NCBI GenBank assembly: GCA_003952965.2
Contig: RXIC02000003.1
Coordinates: forward strand, 124,001-188,000
Origin: Morella rubra
Lineage: Eukaryota > Streptophyta > Magnoliopsida > Fagales > Myricaceae
Reading direction: 5' to 3'
Length of the DNA stretch: 64,000 bases
Within the stretch, counting starts at the first letter, position 1; each line of letters starts with the position of its first letter. The notes beneath the pieces are model-generated. The model did not search any database and was not told the origin of the DNA. It was given only the letters and a program-made list of their open reading frames with translations. A program made the translations under genes and the position numbers. This document shows positions 42,530 to 54,364 of this stretch, one piece after another.

Positions 42530-44130
42530 TGTCAACACACCTACACATAACTATATCCGCTGGCAAAATATACAAAATCAGCGTGGTGTCTCTAACATAA
42601 AATAAAATTTGCAACAACACTACATGTTTCGCCACGATAACCCGTGACAAAACTAATTTTCACCAATTATAAGCTCTCATCGTCAATAATCCTTTCAAAA
42701 TGTAATATTGTGCCTTTTATTTCTAAATAGACTTCAAGGTAAAAACCTCCCAACCAATACCTAACAAATGATATTCCAAGAGAATTGACTACCACACTAT
42801 TCGAAAGTCTCTTTGTATTCTCTAACACCTTTAAATAATCTAAAATGTCAAAATATTTCATTGTAAATGCTCAAGTAAAAATTAGAATGAAAATGACACC
42901 CTCCATTAGCAGCAAAATATCTCCAGCGTTGGTAGTCTCGACACATAATGATATATGTGTCGACACTTGTCAAGTACACCCGATAAGAATTTTAAAGTGT
43001 TGACACATGTTATGATAGTGTTGAGACATACCACGTACACCTAAGTTAACCATGTGAAGGTTCAGGACACAAAATTCCTAAAATTCCTAGCAAATCAACA
43101 ATCATGATTAAAAAGAACTCAATAATCTTGAGTTTATTCATAATATTCATATATTTCACGGCAAATCAATAATAACAATGATCTTTCATTAATTAATCAA
43201 CAATCAATAATCAATTAATGAGAAATATTATGATATGAAAAATTTACCCTTCAGTCATTAAATATCACCCTCATGTAACAAAGAATTGAAATTGATGTAG
43301 GACTTACACTACGGTAGCCTATCACACACATGAAAAACATGTATAATAATTCCAACACATAAAAACATGCATTTTATGTCTAACCACATCTGGTTCCCCC
43401 AAATATTGCTAAACTAAATCCAATCATATTCGATGATTTTCATACCAGACAACAACAACCCAATAATGTAAAGTTCATTACCTTAAAGTGGATTAAAAAG
43501 TGCAATTCATTAAAACACTAGTGTAGGATCGGCGGGATATCTCTCTCTCTCTCTCTTTAGAATGGACTGCTCATGGTTGGTAGGAGCTCTCTCTGTCTAG
43601 CCAGTCAAGTAGATGGATCACTCTTGCCTATTCGGTTTGGATTGTGGTTGGCACTGACTAGGAAGTAGCTTGCTGCTGCATCAGTGTTTGTCGTCTAGAA
43701 GCTTCTCTCGAAGCTTTACCTTCTGCACTTTTTTTTTCTTTAAAGCTTTACAGTCTACACACTTATCATTTTTTTATGTTTACCACCTCACAATCATTAT
43801 GTGTTGTGTTTGAAGATGTCCGAATGCGAATTGGTTCCTTCCCTCCATGCAAGCGCCAAATTCATACACATACAAATTTTTCGACATTCAGTGTTATTCG
43901 AACATGAGAAGGACATAAACTTAGATCACATAGGTCAAATGGGCATTTTTTCATTTCTTTCTTTGCTCATCTTTCATAGCCATATTTAATTATTTCAATT
44001 TTTTATCATGTATTACAGATACAAAAATATGCATACATCATTTTTACTTTAATAAAATTAAAATATCATAATCAAACATACATTCCAACATGTGTTCTTA
44101 TGCAATAGCTTATATATTAAATTACTTAGT
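42530..44130. other. Start of region D; TGTCGACA motifs, no gene
   Basis: CACTACATGTTTCGCC at about 42618 followed by CGTGACAAAACT could be a degraded CACTA terminus. ATATGTGTCGACACTTGT (42951) and GTGTTGACACATG motifs follow. 43540-43558 is a TC microsatellite. The rest is AT-rich with no coding signal. Confidence 0.35.
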
Positions 44131-44139
44131 AATATGTTA

Positions 44140-44230
44140 ACATAATGTGCTTCATACATTATATTCACCATGTATGGAGCACATTACATCAAACACAGTA
44201 TATAGACACTTATAAAATATTAATATATAA

Positions 44231-44277
<47 letters not shown>

Positions 44278-45070
44278 TGTACTTAGTGTACGCATAGAAA
44301 CTAATGTACTCTCACATTATATCATACCCAAAATATATAGATACCTATAAAATATTAATATATAATGATATATATATATATGAAATAGAAATAGAAATAT
44401 ATTAATGTAATTAGTCTCAATATACAGATACTATTGTGTTTCATACATTATATTCACCATATACCCTCACATTATATCATACACAAAATATAGACTCTTA
44501 TAATATAAAAAAAAAACATATGAATTGAAATATATGAATGTACTTAGCGGCAATATATAGATACTAATGCACTCCAAATATTATATTCACCATATACCCT
44601 CACATTATATCAAACACAAAATATATACCCTTATAATAATAATAAAAATGTAATGAATAGAAATAATTAACGTACTTAGCGTCAATATGTAGATACTAAT
44701 GTGCTCCATACATTATATTCACCATGTACCCTCTCATTATATCATACACAAAATATAGACCCTTATATTATAACAAAAAAAAAATATATGAATAGAAATA
44801 TATTAATGTACTTAGTGTCAATATATTATAGTAATGTGCTTCATACATTATATTCATCATGTACCCTATCATACACAAATATAGACCCTTCTAATAAAAA
44901 AAATATAATGAATATAAATATATTAATGTATTTAGTGTCAATATATATATACTAATGTGATACATACATTATATTGTTCATGTACCCTCACATTATATCA
45001 TCTACAAAATATATAGATACTTATATAATACTAATATATATATATATATAGAATAGAAATATATTAATGT
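44140..45070. repeat. AT-rich minisatellite, about 7 units of 120-145 bp
   Basis: Repeated block TACATTATATTCACCATGTACCCTCACATTATATCATACACAAAAT (given here only as landmarks: CATTATATTCACCAT at about 44157, 44449, 44582, 44708, 44845 and a variant at 44966) with TTAATGTACTTAGTGTCAATA between. Unit length varies through AT/A-tract changes. Confidence 0.75.
44232..44274. repeat. (TA)n microsatellite
   Basis: Uninterrupted AT dinucleotide run of about 43 bp inside the first minisatellite unit. Confidence 0.9.
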
Positions 45071-45359
45071 AAATTTTCTTAAGTGTTATTTTTTGCGACT
45101 TGCCCTGCTATATTTAATGCCAATATATGTTCGTATACTATACTACCAAGTTATATTAAAAGCATGTTTTTTCATTAAACAAAAATAATGTCATCGAATA
45201 TATGTTCGAACATACTAACGTTGTATGTTATTTTTTGTGACTTTCACTGTCATATTTAATGAACCAATATTTTGTTTGTATACTATATTACCAAGTTATA
45301 TTAAAAGCTGTTATTTCATTTAATAAAAATAATGCCATCGAACATATGTTTGAGCATAC

Positions 45360-46280
45360 TGACATTGTATGGTGTCAACACATTATTGCCTATGTGTCGA
45401 CACATTATGCGAGTTTGCCGAAATTCCTAGAACATTTCCAACTCATCATATAGCAACAAAAAGACTTGAGTACCCCTCCAACGGTACATTTAAGGGTTTT
45501 GAAGACCATTGAAGACAAGGGGACTATAAATATAACAAGATAGAGAGAGAAAGTTCTTTGAAGGACAGAGAAGACCTCACCTCTCAAGAGATCTAGTGCT
45601 CAAACATGTCAAGCCTAATGCTTTCCTACTTGAATCTTGTCTTCCTGCTCACCACTCATGTTTGTAGAAGAAATCCATTGGGTTATTGATATCTTTGAAG
45701 AGAGTTAAAGCTAGCATCATAAGCATTGTATAGCCATCGATGTAAAGCTTCATTATCAACTGTGAACCTAATCTTTACTTGCTATGTGAAGAATAGTGGT
45801 GACTATCTAACCCTATCTCTGATTTATTTGCACTAGATTTTAATTGGTGTGCAATTTCCTTCGGACTGATTTGTGTATAAATATTTTATTAATATTTTGA
45901 TTGATTGCATAAATAGTGCAATTTGGTCGTTGTTGTTAAAATACTTTTTGTGCATTAATTATTCATAGCTGTTTTTGTAACATGTTTTTGAAATATGTTT
46001 AAGGAAAAATTTATATTGATTGCATTAATTGTGCGTTTGGTTATTGGTAAATTACATTTCGTGTATTAATTATTCATAACTGTTTTTGTAACATATTTTT
46101 GAAATATATTTAAGCAAAATTTTATATTAATTGCACTACTTGTGCATTTGGTTGTGGTTAAAATACATTAAATATTCTTAGGTGTTTTTGTAATATGTTT
46201 TTGAAATATATTTAAGCAAAAATTTTGAAATATATTTTTTTAGGTGTTTGTGTATATGGTGGGGTCTACAGAAATGTGAG
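45360..46280 (+). mobile_element. LTR-like fragment with TGTCGACA motifs
   Basis: TGTGTCGACACATTATGCG (45391) is followed by CCTCCAACGGTACATTTAAG (45477), a TATA-like CTATAAATAT (45523) and AGAGAGAGAAAGTTCTTTGA. The same order of motifs (TGTCGACA, CCAACGG, TATA-like TTTAAATAG, GAGAGAGAAA) occurs on the minus strand of the LTR at 59764-60875. That suggests a related LTR; no second LTR or coding region is found. Tandem-like TTTTTGTAACATGTTTTTGA motifs follow at 45970-46215. Confidence 0.4.
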
Positions 46281-47060
46281 CTAACAAAAAAATTTTGAAT
46301 TAGAAAATATTTTAAAAATCATTAACCATCCATGGCCATCATTTTTGTTGAAACTGCATGTCATGTGTCCCTGCATATTGTAACAGACATGTCGACTCTT
46401 CTGGTTAATTTTTTTTTATCACTAGACATATATGTGTCGACATCATCAAACAATGTTGTCAACACATTTATCATCTTCCCAAGAGCCATTTTAACAGCGT
46501 CGACACTCTCTCATTATGTTTCGACACATATTTCGAAATGATAACTTCTAAAATGGTTCGCGATCCTTATAAAAAAACTTAGGACACAGGGCACATGGTT
46601 TCATCATTTTCTCCCATTATGTTTTAGGTGTTATTTGGTTGCTGAGAAAATGTGGGAAGGGTGAGGAAATGGAATTGGGATTCTTGGTCTTATATTTCTA
46701 AGCTATCAAACAACGGGTTTCCATGTCTTGTTTCTTCTATTTTCATTTTGTTTCTAGATCTTCGTTGTTTCTCATTATTTAATTTAAAAGGAATTTGTTA
46801 CTTTTCCATGTTCTAGGGATGGACTTATGAAATCACCGCCAGATTTTAGTGCTAGACCTTTGTTTTCCTTTCTGATCACATTAGGGTCTTTCAAACATGA
46901 CACGCTGTAGGCATTTTAGATTTTTGTTTTCTTATTGCGCCTCATGGGGTATGGAATATAAATTTTTGGGTAAACTACTAGTATATGCATTACGGAATCA
47001 CTTTAATAGGTTTGATAGTTCGCCTTGTCATCCAAAAGCGTTTTCCTGTGATGCAGAACT
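46281..47060. other. No gene recognised
   Basis: Contains TGTCGACA-type motifs (46393-46525) and an intron-like stretch (46620-46900; GTGTTATTTGGTTGCTGAGA), perhaps the 5' region of the following accessory relic. No coding signal. Confidence 0.35.
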
Positions 47061-47221
47061 TGCATTGGAAATTTTCCTTCGTTTTCTATTTTTTGTATCA
47101 GCTCCTTCTATAGCCCATTTTCTGCCCAAAATGGAACCGGAATTTTTGGATTATGTTTTCGAAAATTCTGGTTCTATTTCGGCCCATTCCGGAATGAAAC
47201 TGGAGTGAAATTTTTGGTTCT

Positions 47222-47268
47222 GGTGAGTACCGGAATTGGAACTGGTTCCATCCGTTCCGGTACTCACC
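47222..47268. repeat. Perfect 14-bp inverted repeat (hAT-MITE-like end)
   Basis: GGTGAGTACCGGAA (47222-47235) and TTCCGGTACTCACC (47255-47268) are exact inverse complements around a loop that itself contains GGAAC-TG-GTTCC. GGTGAGTACCGGAA-type sequences are typical of hAT-like MITE termini. 47125-47220 has more CCGGAAT/ATTCCGG motifs, so a small MITE may end here, inside the accessory relic. Confidence 0.5.
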
Positions 47269-48160
47269 CTTAGCATGAATCTTGGACATTTGATGCTTAA
47301 CCAAATGAAGGCTGCAACCGAAATGAAAACGCAAGGACTTCCTTATGCCATGATTTTTACCCACTTGTTTTCTGTATTTGATGGTGAAGTCACTGGGGAA
47401 GTTAGAGAGAAACCCAAAGAGACCAAGGAATACAATAAGAAAACCTTGAGGCTGATGGAGTTTGTTGAAATTGATGATTAGGAATGCATGAGGAAAGGTG
47501 TGGTGACACATAAAAAGGTTGATTCAAAGGCAGAGGAAGAAGAAGAGGAGGGTGATGATGGAGAAGGTGATAATGAGGGGACCCCTATAGCTAATAGGAG
47601 TCATATAAGTGATAGGACTCCAATGAGTGATAGGACTCTGGTGTTGGGATCTCATAAACTACTAATTGCATCATCCTCCAGAACTTAGGCCTCCAATGCC
47701 CATGAGCCTCATTTGGGTCACCTTGACGCATCCATTGCTTACTTGAAGATTGAGCAGCAGAAATTGAGTAAGAGTGTTAAGGATATCGCTACCAGTGTGA
47801 AGACAAGATTTGCTGATATGTAGAAGATTCTCATTGATCATACTGAACACTTTGGGACAAGTTGACAGAGATTTGAGGTTCCTCCAAAACCAAGTCAGCA
47901 ATAGCATAATAGTGGCAATTAATGTGATTCAAGGCCAATGATGAGTTTAAGGCCACCTCTGTGAAGCTTCAAACCTTTGTGAAGAAATCACAGGAGGATA
48001 TCACTTAAGTCACTGAGGTCTACGTGAATATTGATAGATTACTTCGTTCTCATGTGATAAAGTGGACATACTGGTTCACCATCACTTGGATGCAATTCTT
48101 GAAGAAGTTTGAAGTAGAGTTTGAACCTTTACCACCTCAAAAAAAGAAGAAACGATTCTA
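47236..48160 (+). pseudogene. CACTA accessory protein C-terminal relic, region D
   Basis: MNLGHLMLNQMKAATEMKTQ, then GLPYAMIFTHLFSVFDGEV, LRLMEFVEIDD, stop, an acidic linker EEEEEEGDDGEGDNEGT, and a coiled-coil-like ASIAYLKIEQQKLSKSVKDI. The LPYGM-I-xx-F block matches the C-terminal part of the plant transposon protein domain, also seen as LPFGLMITGF at 53680. Stops at 47480 and 47685 break it. The N-terminal part is missing or replaced by the MITE-like sequence. Confidence 0.5.
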
Positions 48161-49652
48161 GCCCTTTTAGAGAGACTTGCTGTTGTTTTTCTTTTGCTCT
48201 AGTCGAAGACAGTTTTGTTGTAATAGTTATTTTCATCCTCGTTATGATTAGAAATAATTATTTTACTTGTATTTGCTGAACCCCAAATTTTATCACGGGT
48301 TTATTATGTTAATGTTATTGGACATCTCTTTTGAGTTATTAAGTTAATGTTATTGGACAGGTTTATTATATTAATATTATTGAACATCTGCTTTGAGCAT
48401 TTATTTTAATGTTATTGGACAAGTTTGTTGGACATCTCTTTTGAGTTATTATTTGCTGAACCGTAGGTTTTATAACAGTTTTGTTGTAATATTTGATTAT
48501 CAAATACTGATTATAATGTACTTTGAGAAATGCTTAACTCAAAGCACTTAAGTAAGGAAGTTTGAGAAACTTTTGAAGGTAGTTTTTTTGCTCTCTTATC
48601 TCAAATATTGAAGTCTTAAGTTTTGGTTGGGTATTTGGAAGTTTAAGTAGAAATGGAGGATATGCATAGAAGTGCTTTTTACTTATTTTTGAATTTTGGA
48701 GAACCTCCATTTACAAAGGGAATCTTGCATTTTGGGGAACCTCTAGTTACATTCCCTGACATGCTTTTATACTTTGGCAATGACAAATTGTCTACATATA
48801 TACCAGCAACATTATACGAGATGACAATATTATAGGAATTAGAGTTGCTCCTTCTAAAATGGCAAAGAGAAGTCCTTGGACCACTTATATTTTGCCTATC
48901 CTTTATCACAGGGAATATGGTTTGTGGGCTGCAATACAGTTCTAGGGTAAGTCACTAAGCAGTCGAAGCACTCAAAGAAATCTAAGCTCAGTTTGATGAA
49001 GAATGTTGAGACATATCAGACGAAGCAGTCTACATTTAGGAAATTGGGGTTTTCTTCTCTTTCTTGAGGAACCAATATTATGTTGCAACTGTGATTCTCT
49101 CATTGGTTATTTTTCTCTACTTTGCTATATTATTGGGAAATATAAAAATCTCTTTATTCCTTTGCATTGAACCTATTCGATATCATACAAATATTGATTT
49201 GTCCACTAATTGTATAGAGGATATGTCCACTAAATATGCACAGGTTGACAATGTCATCACTACTTTAAATCATTTGCAATGAAGGGCATAGAATATGATC
49301 AGTACCATATTAATTTAATTGTGTGATAAGTCAGTCTATCGACGCCATTGGTAGTGTTGACACATGGGGTGAAAGAGTCGACACATCGCATTGTTACCCG
49401 ATTATCGAATTAGATGGTGTCGACATATTGAAGAATAGTGTCAACACTTTGCACTCCCACCCTAATGCAATTTTGATGGTGTCGTACATGGAATATTATG
49501 TGTCGACATGTAAATCTCCAGGAAGCTTGTTATTAAATGGATATATTTGTTTCTTTTATCGTTGAGTTTTGCACCCATTTCCTCTTTCCTTTAAGCAATT
49601 TTAACGTTCAAAATTTTAGTCCCTCAATTTTTCCTTCCTGTAATATGACCAT
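48161..49652. other. No gene recognised
   Basis: AT-rich. TTAATGTTATTGGACA repeats at 48308-48425, short unrecognised frames at 48653-48835 and 49064-49282, and TGTCGACA motifs at 49335-49510. Confidence 0.35.
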
Positions 49653-50195
49653 TTGGACAGATTTTTATGCATAGTGATTAATAGAAGTGCACGTTTGGAC
49701 AAATTATTGCAAAATAGAAGATTTAAAAGGAGAAATTCAATGGAATTTTGTCCAAATTTACACAAGATATGTCTACATAGAAGTGCACTGAAGATACATC
49801 TTCCCTACAGCATAAAAGTGCAACCACCTACAACCTTCCGTACAAGAAAATGCAGAAATACACCCAATGGCTACTCCAAAAAAACCCATGAACCCAACAT
49901 CATGACTTTCAGATGTCTTTCCTTTGCTTTGTGTCAATCAGTGATCTATTTTTCCATTAATTTCATCTTGCAAATCTCGTCCTCCATTGATTTCATCTTG
50001 CGAATCTCGTCCTCCATCATGCCATCTTCCGGACTATCGATGACAAAATATCATTGCCACTTTTTGATTGCAGGTGGTCAACCCATCGAAAGAACTTACA
50101 TGCATCAGTTGTCTGACATAAAAACAAATGTTATTTACAATTGGAAGTCAAAACAAAAATTGTATGGTCACGTAAATCATTCACTTGCACATTAG
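49653..50195 (+). CDS. Unrecognised 180-codon open frame
   Basis: One of the longest uninterrupted frames in the window, starting MDRFLCIVINRSARLDKLLQ. It contains an internal repeat FILQISSSID/FILRISSSIM from duplicated TTTCATCTTGC-AATCTCGTCCTCCAT DNA. Composition is basic early and hydrophobic in the middle. I recognise no family, and the DNA context is transposon debris, so it may be a chance frame. No TATA box or splice context stands out. Confidence 0.15.
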   Translation: MDRFLCIVINRSARLDKLLQNRRFKRRNSMEFCPNLHKICLHRSALKIHLPYSIKVQPPTTFRTRKCRNTPNGYSKKTHEPNIMTFRCLSFALCQSVIYFSINFILQISSSIDFILRISSSIMPSSGLSMTKYHCHFLIAGGQPIERTYMHQLSDIKTNVIYNWKSKQKLYGHVNHSLAH

Positions 50196-51117
50196 TCATT
50201 TATAATTGGAAGTCAAAACACAATGCTTATTTGTTACAATGATCGATTAAGATACAAAGTTCACAATGTATGTGTGTCAAATGAACCTAACAAAGAGGGA
50301 TAAGAAGAAAAAGGGTTATATACAGTTTCCTATGTAATGCAAAAAAGTGTATTAGAATTAAAATATCAAAAATTAAGGACTAAAAATCATGTTCAGATGA
50401 CAAATTCCAGTAAAAAATCATCAATTTTTCACTCCAGTGGAAGAGAATATGGACTAAGGACAGGCCTATAACGAAATTCAAATACCAGATCAATTAGTTA
50501 CAAGGAACAGATTTAAAGGATCTCCTTTTGAATAGCAAGAATATGTTGATTAAAAAACATACCAATCACCAGATACACTCGTTATAGATGTTGTCTAACA
50601 GTAAAGAAAATATTCATAGAAAGAACTAAACATGTGCCCAACCATGAAACTTGAAAAAGGAAGAGAAAGTATATCAATGGCTATTTGTTTTGTTTAAAAA
50701 TAACTTATTTCTTTCAAGTATAATGCATTTTATAATTGACCCAGAAGTGAAGCAAATACTTTAGGGAAGTAGCAAAGGCAAACCAAATGAGAAAATGGGA
50801 GATACGAAAAAGACTTTACCATCTGACAGATTAAAACCAAAAATTATAAAAGATATTTTAGGCATTCTACTAGCAAGGAATTATATGATGGCGTGAGATC
50901 AAAACACAATTAGACCCTAAATGAAGCAAAATAATCCACATGAACTTCGAACCTGACCTCATGTAAAAGCAGTTTTCCAAAAAATGAGATTACCATAAAC
51001 TACTACTTGTCAAGAAAATTTGATGAAGATCAAGTGACACATATGATTAATCAAGTATTTGCATTCTTTAATTAACCAGATACAAAACATTCTCATTCTA
51101 GGAGCAATCCCTTCTAG
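50196..51117. other. No gene recognised
   Basis: AT-rich DNA; possibly downstream intron/3' sequence of the GRF zinc-finger fragment on the minus strand, but no exon could be supported. Confidence 0.3.
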
Positions 51118-51416
51118 CTATAAACTTAAATTTACATTGGAATTTAGTACATGAGCCATTAAAAGAATAAGACGAAATTCACCATAGTTCCACAAGAAAA
51201 AAATACATACACTTGAGCTGCAACATACCTCGAACAGCCATAAAAAAGGCATCGTGGGTTTGCAGCCGTAAGAGACATTTTGACCCTTGCCAGTATTCTG
51301 CATTGGCATAAAGGAGGTTGTGGTAGATGACCTCCTCCTGAGATATCCAACCCACTCTGACATTCAACCTTACCAACTGACACAGAAGAAAAGCTCAAAC
51401 TCATCCTAATTGGCAT
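51118..51416 (-). pseudogene. GRF-type zinc-finger protein fragment
   Basis: The minus strand reads MSLSFSSVSVGKVECQSGLD, then LPQPPLCQCRILARVKMSLT and AANPRCLFYGCSRY. This is the GRF zinc finger (C-x-C ... NP-x-x-xFYxC), common in short plant proteins and in some nucleases and helicases. In most members the motif reads NPGRRFYGC; here it is NPRCLFYGC. The sequence after RY is weaker (VYVFFSCGTM for the usual C-x-FFxW). An initiator Met precedes SLSFSS. It is a small captured or decayed gene; the role is unknown. Confidence 0.55.
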
Positions 51417-52974
51417 TGAAGATATTCAGTGTTGAAGGATCAATTAGGGTTAAAGGTTTTAGGGGGTAAAATTTGGGGATCTTGGATGAGGGGAGGGGAA
51501 GAAAGCTCGTGAATGTTGATAGGGCAGGTGAGTTGGCTATTTTTTCTTTTGACATGGCAAGGGATGACATCTAGTTTGGTGCTAATCTAAAGGGTTTACA
51601 TAATGCTCAATGGGCATTCTACATACGAGATATGTGTCGACACATTGTTGCATGGGGTCAACACATACCATATTCAGAATCAAACGTGATATGTTTAATT
51701 TTTGTTTTTATTCCACGTAAGCATGCGCGTGTATCGGAGATTTTTTTTTGACAATCACACATGGATTCAAACATGTGTCCTATGCACTCATCTAGAAAGT
51801 GCACATTCAAAAGCCCTTCAGTGATTAAAAATTAAATCAACGACACAAAGAAGAAGCAAAAGCTCCTCAGACGGCTCCCACTTTGAAACCTAAAGCTTTT
51901 CTACCATAGAACTTTTGACCTTCGTCGCCTGACCGCTGAAAGCTGTAGGCTTTCTCATCCCTACTTCGAGGTAGTATGCTAACTGTGAAAAATAAATGAA
52001 ATGATGCCTTTTTTGTGAAATGGGTTTGTTCATTGGAACTTTTCTTTCTTGGTTGTTGTTCATTAACGGGAATGATGGATGGTGGCTGGAGGGTGGTTGG
52101 TTGGATGTTCTAGGTGATAGATTTGGTTTTGTTGATGAGATGAGGTGAGAATGGGAAGCTGTTCATTGGTGGAGAGTGGGTATGGTATGCAAGATGGAGA
52201 TGATCCATTAGGGTGGGAGGATCGAGTGTTCGTAGAACTCCTCCCACCCTCCATTGCCTCTACTAGTGGTGCATTATGTCACCTCATGGTACATTTGGGC
52301 CGTAGGATGAAGAAATGGTGGATTTGGGCCTGCTCAATTATGCTTTTTGTGGAAGAGAAGCTCCACTAAGTTGACTTAGCCATGGGAGAGAGCTTGGGAG
52401 AAGAAAGGAAAAATTTTGGACAGCTTTTTGTTTTTGCAATGAATGTATCATAGTTTTTCTCATCAATTTTGTTGATTAATTACATGTATAGAGTAGCAAT
52501 AATTTGTATGTCTGCATTGTGTAATCGTTTGGGTTGGTTGTATATATGGGACAGTCTGATGTAGTCGAATGTGAAGTGTTAGTTCTATATATGGAACATT
52601 TTTTACCAACGAATTATGGTCCTTCCAATACCCCCAGATCTATCCCTCTCCAAATGGAAGAGCCACCAACTGAGCTACAGCTCACTGGCCATTTGATATT
52701 GTACAAATTTTGTTGCGTTATATATATGTCCAAAGTGCAATAGTTTGTTTTGTTTTCAAACTTAGTTGTTTAATGTTATATATTAATTTGAATCTTCCTT
52801 CTAAGTTATCTATTTCCCTTGTAGACTGTCACGTTTTACACTTTGTGTCTTTAATTGTTACAATCGTGTGCTGTTTTTGTGTGGATTAATAATATTGGTT
52901 TCCATTTAGGTGTTTTCTTTCACTGACGAGAATGTTAAATTTATTCTTTTGCAGACTTGGTTGATTAGTAACGT
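51417..52974. other. Intergenic and repeat DNA, no gene recognised
   Basis: 51630-51665 carries TGTGTCGACACATTG and GGTCAACACATACC motifs. 52060-52380 is GC-richer with an open frame on each strand, but no family is recognised. 52430-52960 resembles a 5' non-coding leader of the next relic. Confidence 0.35.
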
Positions 52975-54022
52975 CATGGCAACATCAAGAAAGCGGTTAA
53001 GGACTGGGCATGTCTCATCACTGGAGGATTTGATAGAGAGGGAGGGATTCGCGCACAAGGGTACTAGTTAAGCAGGTCGTCAAGATCGAGGAGCTATCTC
53101 GATTGAGCTTCGAGGGTTGGACATTTCCCCAGATTTTCACTACTAGAGGATGGATGCCCATCCTTCAAATGATCGGGTGTGTCATCCATTTATGTGGAGA
53201 TGGAGAAACAAGATCCCACTGTGGATCAAGTGACTCTGGCAGTCCTTGGGGCCAGGGTAATGTCTCAGTAGATGCGATTGTTGAGTTTCTAGGAATCCCT
53301 AGGGTTGCAGTTCCACTTGAGGGTGATGCCCCTCCTCCTCTTGCAACAGGGGGTGATGCCTCTCCTCCTCCTCCATTAGAGGACGATGCCCCTTCTCATT
53401 GGTTGAGCTGACCATGAATCAGATACTACTAGCCATGACAGGTCACTTGGGCCGTACTACAAATGAGGAGCAATCATTTGACAAAAGGATCTAATCCCTC
53501 TCATCAGGATACTGCATTTATTGCTCGCCTCAAATGTTGATCCCAAGCTCCACAAGATAGGCTTCACATAGAAATGTGCTTGATTCCTGTTTAGGTTGGC
53601 GACTGGGACCCACATAGATATGCCTGGGCAGATATATGAAATCTTTTGTCGTGAGGCACATGTAAGCTCTCAAGACAGTCTTCCATTTGGACTGATGATT
53701 ACAGGCTTCCTCATAGTGGTGGGGGTTCAAGGCGTAACTGATGAAAAGACTATCTCCCAAATACGACCTATCGGGTGGACATCTCATGTGAGGAGTGTAG
53801 GCCATGTTGGTCGCCATGCATGACCTAGGGCCCAAGATCACAATAACACAAATATGGAGGGAAGTGCTTGAGGCAGAAGAGGACCATGCAGCCCACCCAG
53901 AGCGCCCACAGTGGGTAGATGGGTTCTTGGCTGAGATCACAATGCAACTAGCCGCTCTCTGTGCGTTTATCAAGGAGCAGATGCAGTACATTCTCACCGG
54001 GATTGCATTTATTGAGGACTAG
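52975..54022 (+). pseudogene. CACTA accessory protein relic, region D, near full length
   Basis: ATG at 52977 (MATSRKRLRTGHVSSLEDLI). After shifts: IEELSRLSFEGWTFPQIFTT, RGWMPILQMIG (53080-53175), AIVEFLGIPRVAVPL (53275-53320), a proline-rich spacer, DMPGQIYEIFCREAHVSSQD with LPFGLMITGFLIVVGV (53620-53720), then PERPQWVDGFLAEITMQLAA and IKEQMQYILTGIAF (53900-54020). Same architecture as 30600-31800, and its C-terminus aligns with the separate coiled-coil ORF of element B (TERPAWADAFLVEL). Several stops and shifts. Confidence 0.6.
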
Positions 54023-54364
54023 CTTCTGGACCTTGCAGACCTCCCTTGATGCATGTTGCTATTGGGACGTGGTGACGTCTTCTTTTGTGGCATTTCAGTT
54101 GCACTTTTGTTTTGTTTATATATGCTTATATGTAATTAACTAGCTTACATTCGGTTATGTCTATGGACTTATATATGTTGTGGTTGACATGACTACTTTT
54201 TCTGTATATTTTGTTGAATTTGAACTGTAGTTGACATAGTTGCTTTTTGATGTATTTTTTGATGGAATATAGAGTGTCAATGTCAAAGTGTGTACTCTGT
54301 AAATCAATCAGGATTATTGTTTGGTCCCCAAAACTACTTTCGTATGTGTTGCCACTATGTTCTC

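Larger units (their letters stand above)
37887..42530. mobile_element. CACTA-derived region C (GATCGATC family), rearranged
   Basis: It holds a + strand accessory gene (38919-40101) flanked on both sides by CGATCGATCG arrays, then a minus-strand tnp2 N-terminus (41516-42529). In element B these genes run in the same direction, so region C is either two elements joined or internally inverted. No CACTA terminus is seen at 37887 or near 41430. Boundaries are inferred. Confidence 0.55.

Noticed and set aside
53530..53997. 155-codon minus-strand frame
   Set aside because: Antisense to the accessory-protein relic, whose + strand blocks (LPFGLMITGF, PERPQWVDGF) match the family.
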